Assembly (NCBI GenBank): GCA_947624665.1
Contig: CANQLK010000006.1
Coordinates: 1 to 25,579 of the forward strand
From: Candidatus Gastranaerophilales bacterium
GTDB taxonomy: Bacteria; Cyanobacteriota; Vampirovibrionia; Gastranaerophilales; Gastranaerophilaceae
Reading direction: 5' to 3'
Length of the DNA: 25,579 nt
In this document: piece by piece, positions 7,656 through 14,937 of the stretch
Position numbering within the stretch: the first letter of the stretch is position 1
Layout of the letters: each line of letters starts with the position of its first letter
The notes under the pieces: generated by a model
Databases searched by the model: none
Seen by the model: the letters and a program-made list of their open reading frames with translations, nothing else
Told to the model about the DNA's origin: nothing
Made by a program: the position numbers and the translations under genes

Positions 7656-8635
7656 TATTTAACTTTAACCTCCGGCACAACGGACATTCCGGGTACTATA
7701 TTATATTTTGAAATATCTTCTTTAAAAACTATTTTAACGGGAACTCTTTGAACTATTTTTACATAGCTTCCGACGGCATTCTCCGGCGGAAATAAGCTTG
7801 ATTTTGCACCCGTTGCTCTTTGTATACTCTCTACTTCGCCTTTAAATTTCTTAGAACCGTATGTATCTATTTTTATACTTACACTCTGTCCTTTTTTCAT
7901 TTTAGCTATTTGCGTTTCTTTAAAATTGGCAACAACCCATATATCTTTCGGTACGATTGCAAATAAAGGCTGTGCAGTTTGTACATAGTTTCCTTCTTCT
8001 ACGTTCTTGTTTGTTATTAACCCGTCAGAATTAGCATATATCTTTGTATATGAAAGATTTAATTTATCCTGTTCCACTTCGGCTTCGAGTCTTTTTATTG
8101 ATGATAAAAGTTCTTCATATTTAGCTTTTGCGGTATTATTATTAGTTTTGGCTTTTGTAAGATTGGTTTCGCTTATTTCGTAATCCTGCTTAGAAATAAT
8201 ACCTTTTTTGTACATTTCAGAGTGTCTGTCAAAATCATTTTGTGCAAAACTAAGCTCCGATTCCGTTTTTATAACCTGATTTTCCGCTCCCGTGCTTGCG
8301 GAACGTGCCTCCTCCAGTTTAGATTCCGACTGCTTTAATTTCACAATATAATCATTATCATCAATTTCCAAAAGCAAATCGCCTTTTTTTACTTCCTGAT
8401 TATCTTCAATCTTTAAGCTGTCGACGATACCTGATATTCTTGGTGAAATTGTTATTATATGCCCTTCTACAAAAGCATCGTCCGTAGATTTGTAATAACA
8501 TCCGTGAATAGAATATATCAATCCGCAAATCATAAAAATAACCGTTATTATAGAAGGCACCAAAACTCGTTTCTTTTTATATTCAGGTCTGTTATCTTCA
8601 ATTTCGGTTAATGTTTCGTGTGTATTTTCTTCCAT
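7655..8635 (-). CDS. emrA: EmrA/HlyD-type membrane fusion adaptor protein
   Basis: This 326-residue periplasmic adaptor links the MFS pump to an outer-membrane channel. One membrane anchor lies at about 24-44. The family hallmark STDDAFVEGHIITISPRISG follows at 50-69. The first half of a lipoyl-like domain runs to about residue 100, a long coiled-coil hairpin covers about 100-210, and the second lipoyl half and beta-barrel start near YANSDGLI. Its length is usual for EmrA. The ATG has AGAAGGGA upstream and lies 15 bases after the marR stop. Order in the operon is marR, emrA, emrB. A non-EmrAB drug or siderophore exporter of the same family is the alternative. Confidence 0.94.
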   Translation of the reverse strand: MEENTHETLTEIEDNRPEYKKKRVLVPSIITVIFMICGLIYSIHGCYYKSTDDAFVEGHIITISPRISGIVDSLKIEDNQEVKKGDLLLEIDDNDYIVKLKQSESKLEEARSASTGAENQVIKTESELSFAQNDFDRHSEMYKKGIISKQDYEISETNLTKAKTNNNTAKAKYEELLSSIKRLEAEVEQDKLNLSYTKIYANSDGLITNKNVEEGNYVQTAQPLFAIVPKDIWVVANFKETQIAKMKKGQSVSIKIDTYGSKKFKGEVESIQRATGAKSSLFPPENAVGSYVKIVQRVPVKIVFKEDISKYNIVPGMSVVPEVKVK

Positions 8636-8650
8636 TTAATTTCCCTTCTA

Positions 8651-9106
8651 TCATATTTGAAGTGAAACTTTGTTCTCTACATTGCAAAAAATTTTATCAA
8701 GTGTATTTAAACAAATTTCCATTTCCTCGTTAGATATTCCTTCCGTAGCAATCTGTCTTATTCTTTTTGCTTCCGGGAATATTATATTATTAAGCTCAAT
8801 CCCTTCTTTCGTTGGAATTATTTTAAAAATGTGTCTGCCGTTAGAATCAGCTTGCCTTGTTACAAGCCCTTTTTCTTCAAGAATATTTATTATTCGGCTT
8901 ATATTTGCCCTGTCCTTTAACGTTATTTCCGATAATTGCCTTTGATAAAGCTCTTTATTATCAACTATTAACGATAATATGGTGTATTGCTCGGGGCTGA
9001 TTCCAAATCCTTTTTCCGCAAAGATTTTGTTTGAAAGTGCCCTCATTACAATCTCTGTTGTGGCAAGTCTTGCTCTTATTCTCTTTCTTAAAACACTTCT
9101 TTGCAT
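8651..9106 (-). CDS. MarR-family transcriptional regulator
   Basis: This 151-residue winged-helix protein has the MarR layout. Dimerisation helices occupy the N- and C-termini. The DNA-reading helices lie around LYQRQLSEITLKDRANISRI (about 53-72). The following helix reads INILEEKGLVTRQ, and the wing is DSNGRHIFKIIPT. It is the first gene of the marR-emrA-emrB operon and is divergent from the outer-membrane factor gene. It most likely represses both units until it binds a drug-like ligand, acting at the palindrome at 9144-9164. No strong ribosome site precedes the ATG, which may keep its level low. Confidence 0.93.
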   Translation of the reverse strand: MQRSVLRKRIRARLATTEIVMRALSNKIFAEKGFGISPEQYTILSLIVDNKELYQRQLSEITLKDRANISRIINILEEKGLVTRQADSNGRHIFKIIPTKEGIELNNIIFPEAKRIRQIATEGISNEEMEICLNTLDKIFCNVENKVSLQI

Positions 9107-9143
9107 GTTTATTTTCGGCTATCTTTGATTTATATTATTTTTA

Positions 9144-9164
9144 TGTTGTAATTATAACACAACA
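9144..9164. promoter_or_regulatory. Candidate MarR operator between divergent efflux units
   Basis: TGTTGT (9144-9149) and ACAACA (9159-9164) form perfect six-base arms around nine bases. The spacer contains TATAAT on the minus strand (9156 to 9151), a likely -10 for the marR operon. Size and position fit a MarR dimer site that blocks both divergent promoters. The exact promoter of the outer-membrane factor gene was not resolved. Confidence 0.6.
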
Positions 9165-9186
9165 ATATAAAAGGAAATACTTGGTT

Positions 9187-10569
9187 ATGAAAAAGTTTAT
9201 TATAATAGTTTTGGTAATGGTTTTGACCGTATCCGAGGTTTGTGCAAAACAGGAAAAAACTGATGAAGAACATGCCAAAAATACACTCGAATATCTTAAT
9301 CAACAATGGTGGGAAAATTATAATGATGACATTCTTATAAATCATTTAAAAAATTTGTATGAAAAAAATTATGATTTAAAAAATGCTTATTTGAAAATTA
9401 AAGAGAATGAAAAGCTTGTAAAAATTCAAATGGCAAATGAAATGCCGCAAATAGGTACAGAAGCGTTTATAGGCCGAGATTTCAGATCGTCAGAACAGCG
9501 GTTTGGCTCTATGTCAATACCATCATATGCACAAAATAATTTTCAACTGCCGTTAACTGCAAGTTACGAAATAGATATATGGGGTAAAAACAGGTTAAAA
9601 ACCAAAAGCATAAAAGAAAGTCTTGAAGTTGCAAAGCAAAAAGAACGGGCGTTATATATCTCTTTAACCTCTGCTTTCACTGCTGACTATTATAATTTAA
9701 TAAAGACCGATAAACTGCTTGAATTACAAGATATGCTTGTTAAAACTCAGCAGGATATTCTTTCAAAAATTAAAGCTAAAAATAATATCGGACTGTGTTC
9801 GGATATTGAGGTTCTTACCGAAGAAAAGCTGCTTTCTTCATTAACTGAGGAAAAAAATAATTTAAAAGAAAAACAGGAAACACTTGAAAATGTTATCAGA
9901 ACTTACCTAGCAATAAGTGAAGGTGAAGTTATAAGAAGCGATTTTTCGGATGTGGTTTTAATAAAAGATATCCCCGAGCAATTTAACAGTGATGTTATAG
10001 AAAAAAGACCTGATTTTATTGCAATGGAGGCGAATTTAAAACGTGCGGGATTTGATGTAAGAATTGCAAAGAAAGAACTTTTGCCAAGTTTCGTTATATT
10101 CGGACAGATAGGACTTAATGCATACAGGTTTTCAGATTTATTTAAGACGTCTACACAACTTGCAAATGCAGGCATAATACCTTCGTTTGATTTATTTTCG
10201 GGCGGCAGAAAAACGGCATTTCTGAAATTGAGAAAATATCAATATGATGAAGCTTTAAATAATTATCAAAAGACTTTTATAGAAGATACTAACGAACTCA
10301 ATAGTGCTTTATCTTCATATAAAACGGCTAAGAAGAATTATACCGAGTCTGAAAAGCGGGCTGTTGTTCAGGATAAAATGTTCAATCTTGCAAAAGAAAG
10401 AGAAAAAATAGGTTCTGCATCAATGCTTGACGTATTATATGCAAAAGAAGCTGATATAGCAGTTCAAAAAGAAAAGATATCAGATACCATAAATTGCCTT
10501 ATTGCTTCTATATCACTGTATAAAGCAGCAGGCGGAATAAATCTTATCAATCCGCAAGAAAATTTATAG
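9187..10569 (+). CDS. TolC/NodT-type outer-membrane efflux channel
   Basis: This 460-residue outer-membrane factor completes the tripartite pump. Residues 1-20 form a signal peptide (ending in EVCAK) without a true lipobox. The protein shows the duplicated helical-hairpin pattern of the family. ASYEIDIWGKNRLK marks the first half. KRPDFIAMEANLKRAGFDVR plus AKKELLPSF marks the start of the second half. GSASMLDVLYAKEADI lies near the end. ATG at 9187 is chosen because it begins the signal peptide and follows AAGGA (9171-9175). The frame stays open upstream, but that stretch overlaps marR and the operator. It is transcribed away from marR-emrA-emrB and probably co-controlled with it. Confidence 0.9.
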   Translation: MKKFIIIVLVMVLTVSEVCAKQEKTDEEHAKNTLEYLNQQWWENYNDDILINHLKNLYEKNYDLKNAYLKIKENEKLVKIQMANEMPQIGTEAFIGRDFRSSEQRFGSMSIPSYAQNNFQLPLTASYEIDIWGKNRLKTKSIKESLEVAKQKERALYISLTSAFTADYYNLIKTDKLLELQDMLVKTQQDILSKIKAKNNIGLCSDIEVLTEEKLLSSLTEEKNNLKEKQETLENVIRTYLAISEGEVIRSDFSDVVLIKDIPEQFNSDVIEKRPDFIAMEANLKRAGFDVRIAKKELLPSFVIFGQIGLNAYRFSDLFKTSTQLANAGIIPSFDLFSGGRKTAFLKLRKYQYDEALNNYQKTFIEDTNELNSALSSYKTAKKNYTESEKRAVVQDKMFNLAKEREKIGSASMLDVLYAKEADIAVQKEKISDTINCLIASISLYKAAGGINLINPQENL

Positions 10570-10580
10570 AATTTAATCTA

Positions 10581-10857
10581 GTGTCGCAACATTACGCTTG
10601 CGGTCTTGAAATTGCTTTACGCTCGGTCTGGTCGCTCCTTCGGCTGCCGCCTAGTACTCGCTTCCGACCTCGCTTACCGGACTTCGTCCGTCCGCAATTT
10701 CGCTCCTCGCAGCTGTAAAGTTGCTCAGACTTCACTTCGTTACGCATACAAGCTCGCAAAGCTCATTCTTCGCCTGCTCGTTTTGTAACCTTTTCAATAC
10801 ACCGCTCGCAAATTTTTACTCAAACCTCCGGCTATCGTAAAAATTTACTCGGACAAT
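10581..10857. repeat. G+C-richer dispersed repeat, copy 2 (longer)
   Basis: This element matches 1-146 in core and tail but carries an extra middle part (about 10703-10827). It is built from small inverted repeats. CGGAC-TTC-GTCCG lies at 10678-10690. GAAATTGC (10608-10615) is complementary to GCAATTTC (10694-10701). AAATTTTTAC (about 10810-10819) faces GTAAAAATTT (about 10837-10846). The end AAAATTTACTCGGACA is shared with copy 1. It sits just downstream of the outer-membrane factor gene, as copy 1 sits just downstream of another gene. Short open frames inside it look non-coding. It may be a REP-like or MITE-like non-autonomous element; no transposase is present. Confidence 0.8.
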
Positions 10858-11220
10858 ATTTATATTATTCATCAATACGAACAGGGATATAGGCTAATTT
10901 TTCGGCACTTGTGTGCAGCCAAGAGGAAAATATGTTGTTAATTAATTCGACAAATTTATAAACCATTTTTATAATCATTTAAAATTTCCCCTTCTTACCA
11001 TTGCTGTAACATTCTAACTCGTTTTTTTTATTTTGACCAGTGTTAAACATACAATTGTTAATTTTTATAAATAAAAAAATTAATTTAATGTAAACAATGT
11101 AAACAGCTAAAAAGTCCTATTTATTTGGGGTTTTGAAATTTGTAAAAAATATTGCCAATATAGGGCAATTTCATAAATAAAAATTTTTTTATTTATGTAG
11201 GAGATAAAAAGGATATTAAG
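10858..11220 (+). other. AT-rich leader region upstream of 11221 gene
   Basis: No gene is visible in these 363 bases. TTGACC at 11033-11038 could be a -35, but no well-spaced -10 follows. ATTGCC and GGCAAT (about 11150-11168) form six-base arms around seven bases, a possible regulator site. An A/T-only stem (about 11174-11196) precedes two ribosome-site-like runs, AGGAG (11199-11203) and AAAAAGGA (11206-11213). The second is correctly placed for the ATG at 11221. Confidence 0.4.
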
Positions 11221-11586
11221 ATGAACACAAATGTAGGTCAAAACAACGGATTTTTGGGTCAAGTCGGCTATCAGGCGTTAAATCCCGAATTAGAGGCTTT
11301 ACGAAAATTCGAGGAAGAAAATAATCCTTCCATTAAAAAACTTCAACATGATTTGTCACAAAGTAAAACTGTTATTGTGGCGGGTGATCAGTTTGTTCCT
11401 AATGCCAAAAAAGAAGAAAAAACAGGTTTCTTAGACAGGTTTGCTTCTTTGTTCGGTAAGGATTCCGATGAAGATGATGACACTTTTGCACAAATTTCAG
11501 CTTATGACGAATTGATTCCGATGGCAAAAATCAACAAAACGTTGAAAGAATATGAGCTTATGCAGAAAGCTTTTGCCGAAGTTTAA
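11221..11586 (+). CDS. Small acidic protein, unknown function
   Basis: This is a 121-residue soluble protein without a signal peptide or membrane helices. The N-terminal 20 residues are polar and Gly/Asn-rich (NNGFLGQVGYQ). A helical segment spans about 22-47, an aromatic/basic stretch, GFLDRFASLFGK, lies around 70-81, an acidic run (DSDEDDD) follows, and a final helix closes the protein. No family is recognised. The ribosome site AAAAAGGA is seven bases from the ATG, so the gene looks well translated. It lies 147 bases upstream of the histidine kinase on the same strand. A functional link with the kinase is possible but unsupported. Confidence 0.75.
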   Translation: MNTNVGQNNGFLGQVGYQALNPELEALRKFEEENNPSIKKLQHDLSQSKTVIVAGDQFVPNAKKEEKTGFLDRFASLFGKDSDEDDDTFAQISAYDELIPMAKINKTLKEYELMQKAFAEV

Positions 11587-11676
11587 TTTGTCAATAAAAA
11601 ATTAAAAATATAGAAAGGAGATGCCGTTGTCATCTTCTTTCGCCGTGTAAAATTTAGACACTTGGCTAATATCTTT

Positions 11677-11723
11677 GCCGTTTATTTTATATTTATATTA
11701 ATTTAGACTATAAGTTAAACGGC
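11677..11723 (+). promoter_or_regulatory. Inverted repeat just before the histidine kinase
   Basis: GCCGTTTA (11677-11684) is perfectly complementary to TAAACGGC (11716-11723), with 31 AT-rich bases between. TATAAG (11709-11714), inside the loop, is a possible -10 that would start RNA close to the ATG at 11734. That gene has no ribosome site, so a very short leader is plausible. The repeat may be a regulator site flanking the promoter. Confidence 0.4.
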
Positions 11724-11733
11724 TTAATATGTA

Positions 11734-12810
11734 ATGCAAAATATTAATTTATCTGAAATTTGTCATTTTGATAAAATCATTTTAAATAATTGTACGGATA
11801 TAATTGCTGTTAAAGATTTAAATTATAATTATATAATTTGTAATACTTCGTTTTGCCAATTATTTGACACAACTGATGAAACAAAGATTTTACACAAAAA
11901 TATTAATGATTTGTTTCCTCCTGAAATCAGCGGTGCCATCAAATTAAAGACGGAGCAGGTATTTGTCTTGGGGAAAAATCTTTCTTTCCCTCTTAAATAT
12001 AATGACAAAAACTATAATATTTATTTATATCCCATAAAAAAGAATACCAAAACAGATGGGGTATTAACAATTGCAATTGATTGCACAAAAGAAGAAACGG
12101 AAAACAATCAAAAAGAAATGTTTATCGCAACTCTTGCACATGATTTAAAAACTCCGTTATTGGCTCAAATTAAAAGTTTGGAAATGATAAAAAAAGGTAT
12201 TTGGGGCAGTTTAAACCCTGAACAGGCTGAAATTATTTCCATTATTATTGAATCTTCAGAGTTTATGAAAAAAATGTTATATTCTCTGCTTGAAATTTAC
12301 AGACTTAAAAGCGGTAAAATCTCAATTAATCCCGAAAAATTTGATTCTGAAATTTTAATTCAATCCTGCATAAAAGAAATTAATAATCTTGCTAAATCTT
12401 GTAATATAAATATTAAATATACCAATTCGGCTGTAAATACAGTCATCGTGGGAGATAAAACTCTTATAAAACGAGTTATATTAAATCTGTTGGATAACAG
12501 TATAAGTTATGCATATAAAAATTCACGAATAGATATTACTTTAAACGGTGATGAACAATTTCTTGTAATAAAGATAAAAAATATCGGAAACGAAATAAAA
12601 AAAGAATTTTCGCAGCATATATTTGAAAAATATGTAACGGGACAAAATTTAAATCAAAAACAAGGTACAGGCTTAGGGCTTTATTATTGTAAGGTCGCAG
12701 TTGAAGCACATAACGGCGAAATAATTTTAAAAAATAATAAAAATATTAACGAATTTATAATCAAAATACCAAAAAATTATTCATCAGTTAATTATTTGCA
12801 ATTTGTTTAA
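11734..12810 (+). CDS. Soluble orphan PAS-histidine kinase
   Basis: This 358-residue sensor kinase has no membrane helices, so it senses a cytosolic signal. A PAS-like domain covers about 15-118 (DIIAVKDLNYNYIICNTSF at its start). The HisKA dimerisation helix carries the phospho-acceptor His136 in AHDLKTP. The ATPase domain shows the N box around NLLDNSISYA (251-260), a weak G1 box with KNIGNEI in place of D-x-G-x-G, an F-box-like IFEKYVTG, and an intact G2 box GTGLGL (311-316). No response regulator lies beside it. The altered G1 box may lower activity. There is no ribosome site before the ATG; leaderless or near-leaderless translation is possible. Confidence 0.9.
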   Translation: MQNINLSEICHFDKIILNNCTDIIAVKDLNYNYIICNTSFCQLFDTTDETKILHKNINDLFPPEISGAIKLKTEQVFVLGKNLSFPLKYNDKNYNIYLYPIKKNTKTDGVLTIAIDCTKEETENNQKEMFIATLAHDLKTPLLAQIKSLEMIKKGIWGSLNPEQAEIISIIIESSEFMKKMLYSLLEIYRLKSGKISINPEKFDSEILIQSCIKEINNLAKSCNINIKYTNSAVNTVIVGDKTLIKRVILNLLDNSISYAYKNSRIDITLNGDEQFLVIKIKNIGNEIKKEFSQHIFEKYVTGQNLNQKQGTGLGLYYCKVAVEAHNGEIILKNNKNINEFIIKIPKNYSSVNYLQFV

Positions 12811-12814
12811 AATT

Positions 12815-12860
12815 TTGATGAAATTTTGCTATCTGATATTATAATAAAATCAGATAGGAG
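12815..12860 (+). promoter_or_regulatory. ilvD promoter enclosed by a perfect inverted repeat
   Basis: TTGATG (12815-12820) and TATTAT (12837-12842) are 16 bases apart, and TGA before TATTAT makes an extended -10. CTATCTGAT (12829-12837) and ATCAGATAG (12849-12857) are perfect nine-base arms around 11 bases. They overlap the -10 and the first base of the ribosome site GGAG (12857-12860). A repressor dimer site is the likely reading. If the transcript starts near 12849, only the right arm is in the RNA, which argues against an RNA hairpin. Confidence 0.65.
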
Positions 12861-12866
12861 AATTAT

Positions 12867-14531
12867 ATGAGAAGTGATGAAATAAAAAAAGGTTTGGAAA
12901 GAACTCCGCATCGTTCATTGCTGTACGGAACGGGAGTCAGCGAACAGCAGATAAATAAAAGATTTATAGGAATAGCAAGCAGTTTCAGTGATTTGGTTCC
13001 CGGACACTGCTCTATGCGTGATATAGAACGTCAGATTGAAAAAGGTATTCATACAGGCGGAGGTCAGGCTTTTATATTCGGTGTTCCTGCTATATGTGAC
13101 GGAATAGCAATGGGACATAGCGGTATGAACTATTCTCTCCCTTCAAGAGATTTGATTGCCGACTGCGTTGAATCTGTTGCTACTGCTCATAAATTAGACG
13201 GTTTAGTCTTATTAACAAATTGTGATAAGATAACTCCGGGCATGATTATGGCTGCAGCAAGACTGGATATTCCAAGTATAGTAGTGACTGTAGGTCCTAT
13301 GTCTGACGGAAAATGCAATAATAATACACTTACGATGATTAGAGGAACTTTTGAAGCCGTAGGTAAGTATGCAAACGGTGAAATAGACGAAAATATGCTG
13401 AAAAAGATGGAAATAACCTCATGCCCGAGTGCAGGTGCGTGCCAAGGTCTTTATACGGCAAATACAATGGCTTGTTTAACGGAAGTTATGGGAATGAGTC
13501 TTCCCGGCTGTGCTTCATCATTAGCTGTAAGTGCAAAAACAAAACGAATTGCATTTGATTCGGGTGTTATTATTAATGAGCTTGTAGAAAAAGATATTCG
13601 TCCTTCATCAATAATAACGAAAGACTCTATAAGAAATGCAATTATAGCAGACTTGGCATTGGGCGGATCTACGAATTCGATTCTGCATTTGCTTGCCATA
13701 GCAAACGAGGCGGAAGTTGACATTACATTAAAAGATTTTGAAGAATTAAGTTTTAAAGTACCTCAAATTATAAAGCTGGATCCTTCTGCGGAAAAAACGA
13801 TGACAGATTTGGAAAATGCGGGCGGAATCCCTGCCGTATTAAAAACTTTATACGGAAATATTCCCGAGATGAAGAATACAAAGGGCGTATCAGGATTAAA
13901 GCTGTCTGAAATCGCATCTTCCGATATATGGTGTGATAATGACGTTATAAGACCCGTATCAAATCCTATTACAACGAACCCGGGGTTAGCTGTATTACAC
14001 GGGAATTTAGCACCTAATGGTGCTGTTGTTAAAATATCGGGTGTAGATAAAGAATGCTTGGTCTTTACGGGGAAAGCCAAAACATTTGACAGCGAAGAAG
14101 CAGCTATGAATGCCATAATGTCCGATAAAATAAAGGCCGGAGATGTAGTCGTAATAAGATATGAAGGACCAAAGGGCGGCCCGGGGATGAGAGAAATGCT
14201 ATCTCCAACTTCGGCAATAGTAGGAAAAGGTCTTGGCAAAAAAGTTGCTCTTATTACTGACGGTAGGTTTTCTGGAGGTACAAGAGGACTTTGTATAGGT
14301 CATATTTCACCTGAAGCTCCCGCCGGGGGTATCATCGGTATTATTAAAGATAATGATGAAATCTATATTAATATTTTAGAAAGAGAAATTACTTTAAAAG
14401 TACCTGAAGAAGAAATTAAATCCCGATTGAAAGACTTCACTCCTGCGGCTTCTAAAGTCAGAAAAGGTTACTTAAAACGATATTCCGCAGTCGTTTCTTC
14501 GTCTGATAAAGGTGCTATTACAAGCATTTAA
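12867..14531 (+). CDS. ilvD: Dihydroxy-acid dehydratase
   Basis: This iron-sulfur enzyme removes water from 2,3-dihydroxy-isovalerate and -methylvalerate to give the keto acids for valine, isoleucine and leucine. At 554 residues it has the usual length. Candidate cluster ligands are Cys48 (PGHC), Cys119 (NCDK) and Cys192 (SAGAC). Their spacing resembles that of [2Fe-2S] members of the IlvD/Edd family, and Lys120 sits where those enzymes carry a modified Lys. YTANTM (196-201) and GPKGGPGM near the C-terminal domain are family signatures. GGAG is six bases before the ATG. It stands alone, without other ilv or leu genes, so the inverted-repeat operator upstream may be its specific control. Confidence 0.95.
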   Translation: MRSDEIKKGLERTPHRSLLYGTGVSEQQINKRFIGIASSFSDLVPGHCSMRDIERQIEKGIHTGGGQAFIFGVPAICDGIAMGHSGMNYSLPSRDLIADCVESVATAHKLDGLVLLTNCDKITPGMIMAAARLDIPSIVVTVGPMSDGKCNNNTLTMIRGTFEAVGKYANGEIDENMLKKMEITSCPSAGACQGLYTANTMACLTEVMGMSLPGCASSLAVSAKTKRIAFDSGVIINELVEKDIRPSSIITKDSIRNAIIADLALGGSTNSILHLLAIANEAEVDITLKDFEELSFKVPQIIKLDPSAEKTMTDLENAGGIPAVLKTLYGNIPEMKNTKGVSGLKLSEIASSDIWCDNDVIRPVSNPITTNPGLAVLHGNLAPNGAVVKISGVDKECLVFTGKAKTFDSEEAAMNAIMSDKIKAGDVVVIRYEGPKGGPGMREMLSPTSAIVGKGLGKKVALITDGRFSGGTRGLCIGHISPEAPAGGIIGIIKDNDEIYINILEREITLKVPEEEIKSRLKDFTPAASKVRKGYLKRYSAVVSSSDKGAITSI

Positions 14532-14771
14532 AAGATTATTATTTAAATCTTTCAAAACAACGAAAAAGAAATATATAAAAACCGAATTCAACCAATTTCT
14601 TACAAAAAATAATTCTCAAGCATTGAAGTTCATATATATTTTGTTTAAGGGCAGTAGGTTTTTAATATTTCTTTTTCGTGTCATTAAGGAAAATATTCCC
14701 TTTCTTTGTCATTTGATTTTTTATAAATGAAAATATGTTTTTGTTCAAACACGAAAAAAGGCAAATATTAA

Positions 14772-14802
14772 TAAAAAAAACTTTATAGATTACTCTATAA
14801 AG
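14772..14802 (-). terminator. Intrinsic terminator (reading on minus strand)
   Basis: CTTTATAGA (14781-14789) and TCTATAAAG (14794-14802) form a perfect nine-base stem with a four-base loop. On the minus strand it is followed by a run of eight T (14780-14773). It would end a ruvB transcript about 140 bases past its stop codon. Confidence 0.7.
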
Positions 14803-14827
14803 ATTTATACGTGTTGGAAAAATATTG

Positions 14828-14848
14828 CATTACATTATTAATGTAATG
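14828..14848. repeat. Perfect palindrome CATTACATT-ATT-AATGTAATG
   Basis: Nine-base arms (14828-14836 and 14840-14848) flank a three-base loop. There is no T-run beside it, so it is not a standard terminator. It may be an RNA hairpin in the ruvB 3' region or a protein-binding site. Confidence 0.5.
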
Positions 14849-14937
14849 TCAATTTCAGATGGTAATAATAATATAACAAATATATTACCCGATTGTCTAT
14901 TAGCCATGTGTCTATTTTTATAGCCGAGTGGGTAATA

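Larger units (their letters stand above)
14532..14937. other. Hairpin-rich intergenic region between ilvD and ruvB
   Basis: No protein gene or complete tRNA is visible in these 406 bases; a short open frame at its left end overlaps ilvD and looks spurious. The region holds a terminator-like hairpin (14772-14802), a perfect palindrome (14828-14848) and three complementary GGTAATA/TATTACC blocks (about 14861-14937). It serves as the 3' region for both convergent genes and could hide a small RNA. Confidence 0.5.

Noticed and set aside
9031..9186. Upstream extension of the outer-membrane factor
   Set aside because: It would cover marR and the operator; the signal peptide and the AAGGA site both place the start at 9187.
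10606..10788. 60-codon open frame inside repeat copy 2
   Set aside because: Composition reflects the repeat (Arg, Ser, Leu rich), there is no ribosome site, and the matching part of copy 1 does not keep it as a protein.
11174..11196. A/T-only stem before the 11221 gene as a terminator
   Set aside because: It has no G-C pairs and sits inside the leader of a gene with good ribosome sites; it is better read as AT-rich leader.
11627..11650. Seven-residue leader peptide (TTG start, MSSSFAV) after AAAGGAG, upstream of the histidine kinase
   Set aside because: The ribosome site is good, but the peptide has no control codons and no attenuator hairpin follows. It could be chance; left out as a gene.
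14512..14730. 72-codon open frame after ilvD
   Set aside because: It starts inside ilvD, has no ribosome site, and its Lys/Phe-rich content is typical of AT-rich non-coding DNA.
14922..14937. TAGCCGAGTGGGTAATA, like a tRNA D-arm
   Set aside because: No acceptor stem, anticodon arm or T-arm follows; the next bases are the end of ruvB.
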